This document shows positions 15,548 to 22,414 of a stretch of DNA of 64,000 nt, one piece after another. Positions within the stretch are counted from its first letter, which is position 1, and the number at the start of each line of letters is the position of its first letter. The notes beneath the pieces were generated by a model. That model made no database searches, was not told where the DNA came from, and was given only the letters and a program-made list of their open reading frames with translations. The translations under genes and the position numbers were made by a program. This DNA is from Faucicola sp041855445 (lineage in GTDB: Bacteria > Pseudomonadota > Gammaproteobacteria > Pseudomonadales > Moraxellaceae): the NCBI GenBank assembly GCA_041855445.1, contig JBHAEG010000058.1:91260-155259 (forward strand), in the 5' to 3' direction.

Positions 15548-15904
15548 TTACCCACCCCTGTGGCTCTCGGCTTGTGTCTTGGTCTTGTGGCAGGCGTGGC
15601 AGATTGCTTGTAAGTTGGTAAGCGTGTCCGTGCCACCGCTTGCCTTGTTAATGATGTGGTCTACTTCGGTGGCGGGTGTGTATCTGCCGTCCGCCAAGCA
15701 GACTTGGCACAAGTAGCGGTCTCGTGCCAATACCTGCCCACGCAGTTTACGCCACGCCTGCCCGTAGCCACGCTTGCTTGCGGTGCGACCTTGTTGACTC
15801 TTGTGCCAACCGTGCCTGTGGTGAGCGTGGTCGGAACAGAAACCTTTGTCCGCACGACTGACAAGGGCAGGGCAACCAATGGCTCGGCAGGGTGTCTTTG
15901 GCAT
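15548..15904 (-). CDS. HNH endonuclease of the packaging module
   Basis: A 118-residue HNH nuclease. Cysteine pairs near the N-terminus (MPKTPCRAIGCPALV) and CQVCL suggest a zinc ribbon. The HNH core is EVDHIINKASGGTDTLTNLQAICHACHKTKT. Such nucleases next to terminase genes are required for cos cleavage and packaging in HK97-like phages. The neighbouring non-coding stretch 15905-16047 is where a cos site could lie, but I cannot identify one. Confidence 0.88.
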   Translation of the reverse strand: MPKTPCRAIGCPALVSRADKGFCSDHAHHRHGWHKSQQGRTASKRGYGQAWRKLRGQVLARDRYLCQVCLADGRYTPATEVDHIINKASGGTDTLTNLQAICHACHKTKTQAESHRGG

Positions 15905-16047
15905 AGTTATTTTCCTAAGTTATTTAAAATTTATAAATCATATTGCCTTCATAAGACGCATGATAATTAACTGACAAATTAAAACTTAATTTTTCAAAAC
16001 AGCCAATTCGTTGCCACGCTTACTGTATCAATTCTAATACCAAATTA

Positions 16048-16182
16048 TCATCCATTCTTTTTTGGCATGGTAAATGTTTGGTCAAATACTGAAGCATGCA
16101 AACGGTTAATGGCTAAATGATAGGTAATAAAAAAGGCAATCACCCAAACGGATAATCGCCTATTGACACTTAATGCCATCAT
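16048..16182 (-). CDS. Small putative membrane peptide, copy 1 of a duplicated family
   Basis: A 44-residue frame with ATG at 16182 (or 16179) reading MMALSVNRRLSVWVIAFF at the N-terminus, a short hydrophobic segment at about 11-23, and a basic end. A homologous frame (MILSVNRRLSFWVVAFF...) starts in the copy at 17843-17936, and differences between the copies keep the amino acid pattern, which argues for coding. However, the DNA also folds into a terminator-like hairpin (16134-16161), so an RNA role is possible. The surrounding 15905-16295 has no other gene visible. Confidence 0.45.
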   Translation of the reverse strand: MMALSVNRRLSVWVIAFFITYHLAINRLHASVFDQTFTMPKKNG

Positions 16183-16218
16183 AGCATTATGATACTCCAC
16201 AGGGTATCATGGTGTCAA
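16126..16218 (-). repeat. Duplicated promoter-palindrome-hairpin element, copy 1
   Basis: About 93 bp closely matching 17843-17936. On the minus strand it contains TTGACA (16218-16213), a palindrome ATGATAC-N8-GTATCAT (16189-16210) in the promoter spacer, a TATCAT -10-like box, and a 12-bp hairpin with GU pairs (16134-16161) followed by six Ts. It could be a promoter plus early terminator yielding an RNA of about 50-60 nt, or the leader of the small peptide gene. Confidence 0.6.
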
Positions 16219-16295
16219 GGGGGTTTTAAAGACACACCAACACACCCGCACAAAGGAACTTTGGCAGGGTGTTTGGTATTTGAGATATGATTGAT

Positions 16296-17288
16296 TTACA
16301 AACTGTTCTTAACCGCCAATCTGCACACATCTATCACTTGACACAGCGTATCAACATCGGTTTCGCTAAGTTTGGAATGAAAGGCAAGTTTTTTGTTGAT
16401 TTGTTGTTGTAGCACATTAGGCAGACTTGGTAAATCACTATAAAAGGCTTGTTTGCTGATAGGTTTAAGTTTTAATGAGCCGTTATCGTGATACCCTTCA
16501 TCAAACTCAACTTCAAAGCGATATTGTGTGAGCAGATTTTTCATAAACAGCCCCGCAATATGTTCACTGTCATTGCCACATTCAAAGAATGTTCTATTGC
16601 TCTCGCCATCAGCCAATCGAGCTAGCCAAGTCATGCGGTTATAATGCTCAACAAAACGCTTGGTTTCACGATTTAAGATGCTTGCCAAATCCAGTTCGTC
16701 TTGTTTTGGGGCGGATAGTATTAAGGTATGTACATACTCTACCGCTTGGGGGATTTGCTCACGGGTTAAGTTTCTAATCTTTGAGCCTTTATTGTCAGTA
16801 ATGCCAAAGCGTTGATGCACCATTTTATAAATCGTGGTATAGTCCAGTTTAAGAATGCCTGTTGCCATATTCACCGCATTACGAAGTGGTAGGGTATCGG
16901 TACTGGTTAGGCGGTCGGCAGTGTACTGCCCTGTTTTGCGAATGGTAGGCAAGACTTCATCAAATACCCAGTTTTGGAATTTGACCGCTTCGGCTTTGTT
17001 GGAGCGAAAAATCACACGGTAAAGATTGGGTTCGTTGATGAAGGTGATTTCGTTCTTGCGACCTTTGCTATCCACGCTATACATTTTATGTACACCAGCT
17101 GGGTCTAATGCACCACGTTTGACGGTTTCGTTTTTAACGAAAGTGTCTTTTGCAACTTGTAAAAGGTCAGATGAGCGTGAAATTTCAAGAATGGTAGCAA
17201 CATCGGTAAGGCAAAATAGCGGTTCGCCATTTTTAAGCTCAACACGAACGGTTTGGGATTGAAAATCAAAATTGATAAGATTTGACAT
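16296..17288 (-). CDS. ant: Bro-N domain phage antirepressor
   Basis: A 330-residue protein. The Bro-N domain occupies about residues 5-115 (VRVELKNGEPLFCLTDVATIL, NEPNLYRVIFRSNKAEAVKFQNWVFDEVLPTIRKTG, each shown here in part). The C-terminal domain resembles other phage antirepressor tails (TGILKLDYTTIYKMVHQRFG). Antirepressors inactivate phage repressors to trigger induction, which would suit the apparently non-cleavable repressors of this phage. It starts at ATG 17288 behind AGAGGT. The upstream leader contains a C4-like hairpin whose loop can pair with the ribosome site. Confidence 0.82.
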   Translation of the reverse strand: MSNLINFDFQSQTVRVELKNGEPLFCLTDVATILEISRSSDLLQVAKDTFVKNETVKRGALDPAGVHKMYSVDSKGRKNEITFINEPNLYRVIFRSNKAEAVKFQNWVFDEVLPTIRKTGQYTADRLTSTDTLPLRNAVNMATGILKLDYTTIYKMVHQRFGITDNKGSKIRNLTREQIPQAVEYVHTLILSAPKQDELDLASILNRETKRFVEHYNRMTWLARLADGESNRTFFECGNDSEHIAGLFMKNLLTQYRFEVEFDEGYHDNGSLKLKPISKQAFYSDLPSLPNVLQQQINKKLAFHSKLSETDVDTLCQVIDVCRLAVKNSL

Positions 17289-17400
17289 AGTCTATACCTC
17301 TTTAGGTTGGAATTTGCCCTATTTTGAAGTAGGGTGGATAAGATGTTCAAAACACGCCTAAAGTCGTGCGTACATTCTCACGATATGCACCATCTTACCC
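17289..17400 (-). ncRNA. C4-like antisense RNA/leader of the antirepressor
   Basis: The minus-strand leader has a hairpin CACG-ACTTTAGG-CGTG (17368-17353). Its loop CTTTAGG (17363-17357) is the exact complement of CCTAAAG (17306-17300), which touches the AGAGG ribosome site. A TTTTGAA/TTCAAAA pair forms a second stem. The copy at 24809-24910 preserves all of this, with the first stem changed to CATG/CATG, a compensated substitution. In P1-type phages, C4 antisense RNA blocks ant translation in this way. The family assignment is by architecture, not by search. Confidence 0.62.
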
Positions 17401-17431
17401 ATAATTCAAAGAAGTATAGATAAAAAAATGC

Positions 17432-17450
17432 CACAGATGTCGCTTGTGGA
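17432..17450 (-). terminator. Possible small terminator upstream of the antirepressor leader
   Basis: On the minus strand CCACA-N9-TGTGG is followed by CATTTTTTT and a TATACT box. The hairpin is short. It could end upstream transcription before the C4-like leader, or the T-rich tract may be part of the leader promoter. Confidence 0.35.
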
Positions 17451-17512
17451 TAACGCTTTAGGGTTGGTGTTTTGAAGCACCTTATGCACATTCTACATAA
17501 GGGCAATAAAAA

Positions 17513-17535
17513 AAGCAAGCCTTTTTTGCTTGCTT
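17513..17535 (-). terminator. Intrinsic terminator between terL remnant and antirepressor
   Basis: A perfect 8-bp stem AAGCAAGC/GCTTGCTT with a 7-nt loop; the minus strand continues with seven Ts. It isolates the antirepressor leader from transcription through the terL remnant. Confidence 0.75.
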
Positions 17536-17596
17536 GATAAAAAATTGTTTAATGGCAGGTATTCGTATGATACAAATGGTTGAATTTAGTGCTTCG

Positions 17597-17917
17597 CTAA
17601 GCAATCACCATATTTGACAGATACTCATCAATATTCCCCCCACTTTGGGCGTGTAACTTGGCACGCCCCAACGCCATAATCAAAGCCACCATGCCGTCAA
17701 TCTTGTTTTCGGCTCGCTTTTTGTCGGGATAAATATTGTCTTTTTTGTCCACCACCGCCACCACATTACTTGCCTGCCAAGTTAGCACAGGGCAATCTTG
17801 TTTTACGCTCTGGTGCATTCTGTTTTTGGTCAGAAAACAGGCAATAAAAAAGGCAACTACCCAAAAGGATAATCGCCTATTTACACTTAATATCATATTA
17901 GCATTATCATACTCCAC
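17597..17917 (-). pseudogene. Chimeric remnant: small peptide fused to a terL 3' fragment
   Basis: The frame starts with the small-peptide family (MILSVNRRLSFWVVAFF..., copy 2) and, after HQSVKQ, switches in frame to DCPVLTWQASNVVAVVDKK and on to DEYLSNMVIA. This is the last ~65 residues of TerL (13165-13360) with a few substitutions. It has no catalytic residues of TerL. It is best read as a recombination scar from a related phage, not a working gene, although an in-frame fusion product is possible. Confidence 0.75.
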
Positions 17918-17936
17918 AGGGTATCATGGTGTCAAG
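17843..17936 (-). repeat. Duplicated promoter-palindrome-hairpin element, copy 2
   Basis: Partner of 16126-16218. TTGACA, the CCTGTGGAG core, the -10 region and the 12-bp terminator-like hairpin are kept. One palindrome arm differs (ATCATAC in place of ATGATAC on the plus strand), and two hairpin bases are exchanged while pairing is retained. The two copies flank the terL remnant plus antirepressor cassette. Confidence 0.6.
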
Positions 17937-17958
17937 AGATTTGCCAGTCAATCACAAC

Positions 17959-18540
17959 TCACAAAATTTCTTGGTCTCTTAACTCATTTCTATATTCACC
18001 AATTGCTACACCAATTTCCCATGCCAAATCCTGCAAGGTGTCAATCAGTAGGCGTTGATGTTTGGTAAATTGGTTGATGTAAGTCTTTTCGTGAATGTTG
18101 ATATTAAAAAAGTACAATCGCCCTTTGACCGTGCATAAGTCCCACATATTTTTTAAGTGGAGAGACAGCACCATGTGAGCCATTTTGTGTGATAATGTCT
18201 CCCTATCGTATGGGCAGTTTTTGGGCAAGGGAGCTTTGCGTAATTCTGTCAGTAGCTGTTTTGTCATATATCCGCATACAGTATCAAATGCTTGTTTTTC
18301 TATACCCCACACGAGCATACTACACAGTGCACGCATAGGCGTGTCCATTGTGCCGATACACGCACACCGCTCCTGCCAAGCCGAATAATCGTTATCGCAC
18401 TTATTGGGCGTATTAAAGTCGTCAAACATTTTGGCAGGCGTGGCTGTCAAATGCTGACAAAGCCAGTCCAAGCCATCAATATCAAACATGGGGTGAGTGG
18501 TGAATTTGCTCGCCTGCTTTGTGTTTATTGTGTTTGTCAT
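17959..18540 (-). CDS. Hypothetical protein, candidate late regulator
   Basis: A 193-residue protein starting MTNTINTKQASKFTTHPMFD behind AGAGACC. It has scattered cysteines (HL-N-NKC, ERCACIG, ALCSM, TVCGY) but no motif I can name. It lies between the replication genes and the packaging genes, where lambdoid phages place their antiterminator Q, and the late operon carries several intrinsic terminators. The regulator role is only a positional inference. Confidence 0.6.
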   Translation of the reverse strand: MTNTINTKQASKFTTHPMFDIDGLDWLCQHLTATPAKMFDDFNTPNKCDNDYSAWQERCACIGTMDTPMRALCSMLVWGIEKQAFDTVCGYMTKQLLTELRKAPLPKNCPYDRETLSHKMAHMVLSLHLKNMWDLCTVKGRLYFFNINIHEKTYINQFTKHQRLLIDTLQDLAWEIGVAIGEYRNELRDQEIL

Positions 18541-18625
18541 GGTTGGTCTCTTTTATCATATGGTTAAATTTTTGGATAAATTCATTTCTGTCGCTGTTTT
18601 GTGGTGGGGTTGTAGTATTTACACC

Positions 18626-19003
18626 TCATGACACGCCTGCCAAATACGCCTTAATCTCATCAATCGCTTCACCTGCCCCATAGCACACCACCGCTTTATA
18701 ACCTTGTGCATTTAGGCGGTCTATCATCGTTTGTTGATGGTCAGACACTTTACCTGCCTGCCTTGTTTTACCTTTTGGGGCTTTTAGTTCAATAAATAGC
18801 CCATGATAACCCCCACACGGGATAAACAAAAACAAATCAGGAAAGCCTGCTTTTGTCCCTATCGCCTTAAAGCGGGTAGCGGTGGCAATGTGGCGTTTAC
18901 CTCCATTGGGGCTGTGGTGTAGGTAGTCTGATACTTTGCTGTCTGCCCACTGTTGCCATCTTGCCCATGTGAGAATGGCTTTTTGCTCCAAGTCTTCACT
19001 CAT
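18626..19003 (-). CDS. VRR-NUC domain endonuclease
   Basis: A protein of about 125 residues starting MSEDLEQKAILTWARWQQ at 19003, with GGAGA upstream and one base after the helicase-loader stop. The VRR-NUC core is visible as HHSPNGGKRH, GTKAGFPDLFLFIPCGGYHGLFIELKAPKGK (in parts: GFPDLFLF, GLFIELKAPKGK) and the final VVCYGAGEA. These nucleases are frequent in phage replication modules and are thought to process branched DNA. Confidence 0.87.
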   Translation of the reverse strand: MSEDLEQKAILTWARWQQWADSKVSDYLHHSPNGGKRHIATATRFKAIGTKAGFPDLFLFIPCGGYHGLFIELKAPKGKTRQAGKVSDHQQTMIDRLNAQGYKAVVCYGAGEAIDEIKAYLAGVS

Positions 19004-19004
19004 C

Positions 19005-19820
19005 TTAAATCTCCACAAATTTTGCATGAGCTTGGCGGTAACTTTGCCAGTTGAATGCAATAAATACAGCGTGCTGTTGCAGTCTGTCCCATGCTCTATC
19101 ACCAAGTCGTTCCTTAAGTGCGTTTTTGGTTAAATTGGTGGTAATGATAGTGGGTAAGCCCTTAGTATATCTGCCGTCAATAATACGGCTTAAACGCTCA
19201 CGGTCGGCTTGTTGCATTTCTGCGTTGTATGACAAATCTGCTTCGCCCAGCTCATCAATCACTAGTAAATCTTGGTTAATCCAACCATTTATCAGTTCAT
19301 GCTCGCTGATGGTGCTGTATTTTGACCAAGTGGCACGAGCCTGTTCACCAATTTGGCTTGAGCGTATCACCAATACGTCTTGATTGGCTTGGATAAGTGC
19401 AGTAGCAATCAAATTGGCAAGCATGGTCTTACCTGTGCCTGTTGTACCTGACAAAATGAGATTGCCATGCGGATTTTGGGCGTAACTTTGAGCAAATGAC
19501 AAAATCCGCTCCATACGCTCATTACTTGTCTGCCATGCGTCAAATGGCTGGTAGTGAGTGATGCCAGACTGTTTGGCTTTGGTGGCGTGCTGTTTGGCAA
19601 GGCGTGCCAAGCTCTTGACCTCGTCTTGTTCTGCCTTGCATTTAGGACAGATATTACGAGCTGTGTCAGCAATGATAGCCACTACTTCACGCACGCTAAT
19701 GCCATGTGTGGGGCAATTGGTGGTAATTTGTACCATTTGCAAATCCTTTGGCAGACTTGACAGATGGTGATGCACTTGCATTTTTTCTGTGCTTGACAAG
19801 CAGGGGTTGATGTTTGTCAT
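19005..19820 (-). CDS. DnaC-like replicative helicase loader
   Basis: This is a 271-residue AAA+ ATPase. The N-terminal region has a zinc-binding look (TTNCPTHG...NICPKCKAEQ). Walker A is LSGTTGTGKTMLAN at about residue 125-135, and Walker B is LLVIDELGEADL. Family features GRYTKGLPTIITTNL and the arginine finger region follow. It would load the host DnaB helicase at the phage origin in partnership with the upstream initiator. GAGGAAAG precedes the ATG. Confidence 0.88.
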   Translation of the reverse strand: MTNINPCLSSTEKMQVHHHLSSLPKDLQMVQITTNCPTHGISVREVVAIIADTARNICPKCKAEQDEVKSLARLAKQHATKAKQSGITHYQPFDAWQTSNERMERILSFAQSYAQNPHGNLILSGTTGTGKTMLANLIATALIQANQDVLVIRSSQIGEQARATWSKYSTISEHELINGWINQDLLVIDELGEADLSYNAEMQQADRERLSRIIDGRYTKGLPTIITTNLTKNALKERLGDRAWDRLQQHAVFIAFNWQSYRQAHAKFVEI

Positions 19821-19842
19821 GGTCTTTCCTCGTTGGTTGTGT

Positions 19843-21081
19843 CTAAATGTGTATCATGCCAATGGGGGTACTACTTGCACCGCTGTTGAGCATTGCCATC
19901 GCTCTTTGATAGTTTTGCTCTGAGTTAGCAGGTGGCTCATAGTTCTGCCAATGCTGATTGATTGCTAGGGGGTCGTTTACTCCGCCAAATTTGGTTTTGG
20001 TTGTGGCGGTTGGGGTTCGCTTTGGGCTAGCATCGTTGTTTTGGGGTGTGCTTAGCCAGTCAGGGATTGGGCGGTTCTCTTGGATTAACACCGCCTCATA
20101 CCAAGTCTGCCAATTCCAATCTGCCTCAAAACTTTTCCACTTGCCTGTTGCCATCATGATTTTTAAGGCATCAGCAAAGGTGATTTTGCCTGTTTTGTTT
20201 GCTTGGTTTTGTATCAGGACAAGCATGGTTTTTGTTATGTCCTCACCCTTTTTGAGTTTGGATTGTTTGTATTTGACAAAGGCGGTTGCTGTGTCTGTAT
20301 CAACCTCGTTGTCCTGTAAAAATGTGATAGGGTCAAACGCTGGCGTTGGTGTTTTTGTTTTTTGAGCTTTGCTTTTGCTCTCAGATGGGGGCGTGGTGTC
20401 ATTCTCACTCTCTTGGTTATAATTATGATTATGATTATGGTTATTCCGCCGTTTTTGGGCGTTACTTTCGTTACCTGTTTCGTTACTGTCCGTTACGTTT
20501 TGCGTTACGGTGTCGTTATCCTTTGGCGGAAAATAGCTAAGATAAAGCTCAACAAGTGCCTCATAATGTATGCCATCTGGCACAGTAATGCCCTTATCTG
20601 ATAAGGCTTTGAGCTTTTTTTGCTTATCTCTATGGCGTGCTTGACGCTCGGCTTCTGACATTGGGGCGGTGTGATTGATGGCGTTACTGTTCGTTACGTT
20701 TTGCGTTACGGTGTCATTACTTTTGCCGTTACGGATTGCGTTACGTCCGTTACTGCCGTTACTGCCGTTACTTTTGCTAATTTCCCAAACGATGTTTGAG
20801 ATTTCTTTGTCCCACTCAGCACGGCGGTAGTTTTTGCCAATTTTTTTAAACTGCTCTTTGAGTATTAGTTTTAAATCAGCAATCTCGCTGTCGCTATGAC
20901 AACCCGCCTGCCGACAAAGCAGGTCAAAATCAGACGCATCAAGTTTGCCGTTATGCTTGCCAGCATTGCCAAAGTAGAGCATTTTTAAGGTGTCAAAAAT
21001 GCCCTTTTGTTGATGGCTCATGTAGTAGGTGGCAATCGCCCAATCGCCAAAGTTGTGATGTGTGTAATATATTTGATACAT
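19843..21081 (-). CDS. Phage replication initiator (DUF1376-type, lambda O-like role)
   Basis: A 412-residue protein. The N-terminal ~100 residues (FGDWAIATYYMSHQQKGIFDTLKMLYF) match the DUF1376 group common in phage replication modules. A low-complexity Asn/Ser/Thr-rich middle with two copies of NDTVTQNVT follows, and then a C-terminal domain (WKSFEADWNWQTWYEAVLIQENRPIPDWL). It precedes the DnaC-like loader, so an O/P-type pairing is likely. The low-complexity section is encoded by GTTAC repeats that may be the origin. Confidence 0.72.
   Translation of the reverse strand: MYQIYYTHHNFGDWAIATYYMSHQQKGIFDTLKMLYFGNAGKHNGKLDASDFDLLCRQAGCHSDSEIADLKLILKEQFKKIGKNYRRAEWDKEISNIVWEISKSNGSNGSNGRNAIRNGKSNDTVTQNVTNSNAINHTAPMSEAERQARHRDKQKKLKALSDKGITVPDGIHYEALVELYLSYFPPKDNDTVTQNVTDSNETGNESNAQKRRNNHNHNHNYNQESENDTTPPSESKSKAQKTKTPTPAFDPITFLQDNEVDTDTATAFVKYKQSKLKKGEDITKTMLVLIQNQANKTGKITFADALKIMMATGKWKSFEADWNWQTWYEAVLIQENRPIPDWLSTPQNNDASPKRTPTATTKTKFGGVNDPLAINQHWQNYEPPANSEQNYQRAMAMLNSGASSTPIGMIHI
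20416..20775 (-). other. Candidate replication origin: GTTAC iterons within the initiator gene
   Basis: Two clusters of GTTAC repeats lie inside the initiator gene: five at 20461-20510 and eight at 20683-20775. They share an imperfect 37-bp unit containing GTTACGTTTTGCGTTACGG. The first cluster is flanked by an AT-rich tract of ATTATG repeats (20416-20452). Iterons beside an AT-rich unwinding element inside the initiator gene is the lambda ori design. The alternative is simple codon repetition. Confidence 0.5.
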
Positions 21082-21103
21082 GGGTTGTCCTTATAAAGAT
21101 TTG

Positions 21104-21298
21104 TTAAATCTCACGGTTCTCTATACAAGCCACCGCTTGTAAGGTATATTGAGCTTGCCGATGAATGTCGGACAGCTCACGCTCTATGAGCTTACGCACC
21201 CATTCAGACGCACTCACGTTATCCATGCCTGCCAAGTTTTGAATGGCTTGTTGGTACTCTGGGGGTAGATGGACGGTGATTTGAGATGAATTTTTCAT
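21104..21298 (-). CDS. Ribbon-helix-helix (Arc/CopG-like) regulator
   Basis: A 64-residue protein (MKNSSQITVHLPPEYQQAIQ...ASEWVRKLIERELSD). A short beta strand followed by two helices is the ribbon-helix-helix plan. It lies between the cro-like gene and the replication initiator and probably tunes early transcription. It shares its first five residues and upstream sequence with the next gene, suggesting an exchange or duplication of the start region. Confidence 0.7.
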   Translation of the reverse strand: MKNSSQITVHLPPEYQQAIQNLAGMDNVSASEWVRKLIERELSDIHRQAQYTLQAVACIENREI

Positions 21299-21301
21299 GG
21301 G

Positions 21302-21535
21302 TTAAATGGTCAGTTCTGGAATAAGCTGTTCAACCGTAACGACACAACCACAGTTCTTGACAATTTGGCTTGCCAGTTTTGGTGATACGCCACCATAACC
21401 ATAGGCAATTTGCCGAAGATTACCGATGGTTGTTCCACAGGATTTGGCAAAGTCTGTACGACTGTCAGGGTCTAAGCCATTGATTTTATCAATCAATGCA
21501 GGGATTTTGGGTCGCTTACGAGATGAGTTTTTCAT
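21302..21535 (-). CDS. Cro-like helix-turn-helix protein
   Basis: A 77-residue protein with helix-turn-helix pattern SRTDFAKSCGTTIGNLRQIAYG and GVSPKLASQIVKNCG, similar to Cro/YdaS-type proteins. It is divergent from the first repressor with 127 bp of operator DNA between them. It should favour the lytic programme by repressing the repressor promoter, as Cro does in lambda. Confidence 0.75.
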   Translation of the reverse strand: MKNSSRKRPKIPALIDKINGLDPDSRTDFAKSCGTTIGNLRQIAYGYGGVSPKLASQIVKNCGCVVTVEQLIPELTI

Positions 21536-21563
21536 AATTTATGCCATTTGCTAAAATTTTATA

Positions 21564-21644
21564 TAGTTTATAACTAAATTAAACTAAATGCAAATTTAGT
21601 TTTTTGTTTATTTACTAGGCATATAATTTTTAGTTAAATACTAA
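21564..21644. promoter_or_regulatory. Divergent operator region of the immunity switch
   Basis: Three symmetric elements use the same half-site: TAGT-N5-ACTA (21564-21576), AACTAAAT-N4-ATTTAGTT (21582-21601) and TTAGT-N5-ACTAA (21630-21644). A TATAAT box (21622-21627) serves the rightward repressor gene, and TATATA-like boxes serve the leftward cro-like gene. This is the expected arrangement of a lysis-lysogeny switch. Which protein binds which site is unknown. Confidence 0.65.
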
Positions 21645-21662
21645 TTTTAGAAGGTGATTGTG

Positions 21663-22394
21663 ATGGATATTGCAGAAATCCGCCGAGAAAATATGCTGGC
21701 ATTGATAGATGGTTTTAAGACGCAAGCTCAATTCGCTGACGCAGTTGGCACGCCTGCATCATACATCAGTCAGCTTAAAAAAGGCATTAAACCATCAGGG
21801 GCAAGGGTTACGATGGGTCATGACCTTGCAAGACAGATAGAGACAGAGCTTAAATTGCCCTACGGTTACATGGATACACAGCACACAATGTCTGTGCAGA
21901 TGAATGGTAATACCGTCAGTAATGGCTCATTACATCAAAACATCAACACTCAAAGACACTCAGAGAGCCAATTGGCACGTTCTGGTCAAATGTGTATAGA
22001 TGTTGCATATTATGAGCATGCAGACTTGACAAACATTTCCGCCATTACTGTTGTTCAGAGCATAACAAACAAAGTGCCAGACATTGTAAACAGCCCTGAT
22101 GAGCTGTTTGCCTTTCCCATGCTCAGTCAGGAGATGACCCCCATGATTATGAGCGGTTCACTGGTGGTGGCAGACCGAAAAAAAGCACTTATCCCCATTT
22201 ATGATGGAAAAATTTATGCTCTTAAAATGGGCAATCTCATACGCTGTTTTTATCTTAGTCAAGTATCATCTGATGAAATTAGGGTGTATGGTTTTGCCAA
22301 CAGAGAAGGAGAAGTGCTTAAACGGGCAGATTTTGACGAAAAATATCAAATTATGGGTGGTGTGGTTTGGTGGTCTAATTTTATGGAGTGGTAA
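21663..22394 (+). CDS. CI-like repressor 1 with degenerate S24 domain
   Basis: A protein of about 243 residues. The N-terminal helix-turn-helix is FKTQAQFADAVGTPASYISQL. The C-terminal half has the LexA/CI S24-like fold (ELFAFPMLSQEMTPMIMSGSLVV, shown in part). Where active members have GDSMxP, this reads SQEMTP, and the catalytic Lys position in the YALK...RCFYL segment is also not conserved. AGAAGG lies eight bases before ATG 21663. It is probably the main lysogeny repressor and may not self-cleave. Confidence 0.8.
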   Translation: MDIAEIRRENMLALIDGFKTQAQFADAVGTPASYISQLKKGIKPSGARVTMGHDLARQIETELKLPYGYMDTQHTMSVQMNGNTVSNGSLHQNINTQRHSESQLARSGQMCIDVAYYEHADLTNISAITVVQSITNKVPDIVNSPDELFAFPMLSQEMTPMIMSGSLVVADRKKALIPIYDGKIYALKMGNLIRCFYLSQVSSDEIRVYGFANREGEVLKRADFDEKYQIMGGVVWWSNFMEW

Positions 22395-22414
22395 ATTAGG
22401 AGCAATTTTTTACC

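Noticed and set aside
15656..15970. Plus-strand frame of 104 codons over the HNH gene
   Set aside because: It is a shadow of the HNH endonuclease coding sequence on the opposite strand.
16189..16210. Palindrome ATGATAC-N8-GTATCAT as a LexA box
   Set aside because: It lacks the CTG-N10-CAG core; it is better left as an unassigned operator or RNA structure.
20461..20775. GTTAC repeats as a CRISPR or tandem repeat array
   Set aside because: Spacing is irregular, units are too short and they lie within a coding frame; an iteron/origin or codon-repeat explanation fits better.
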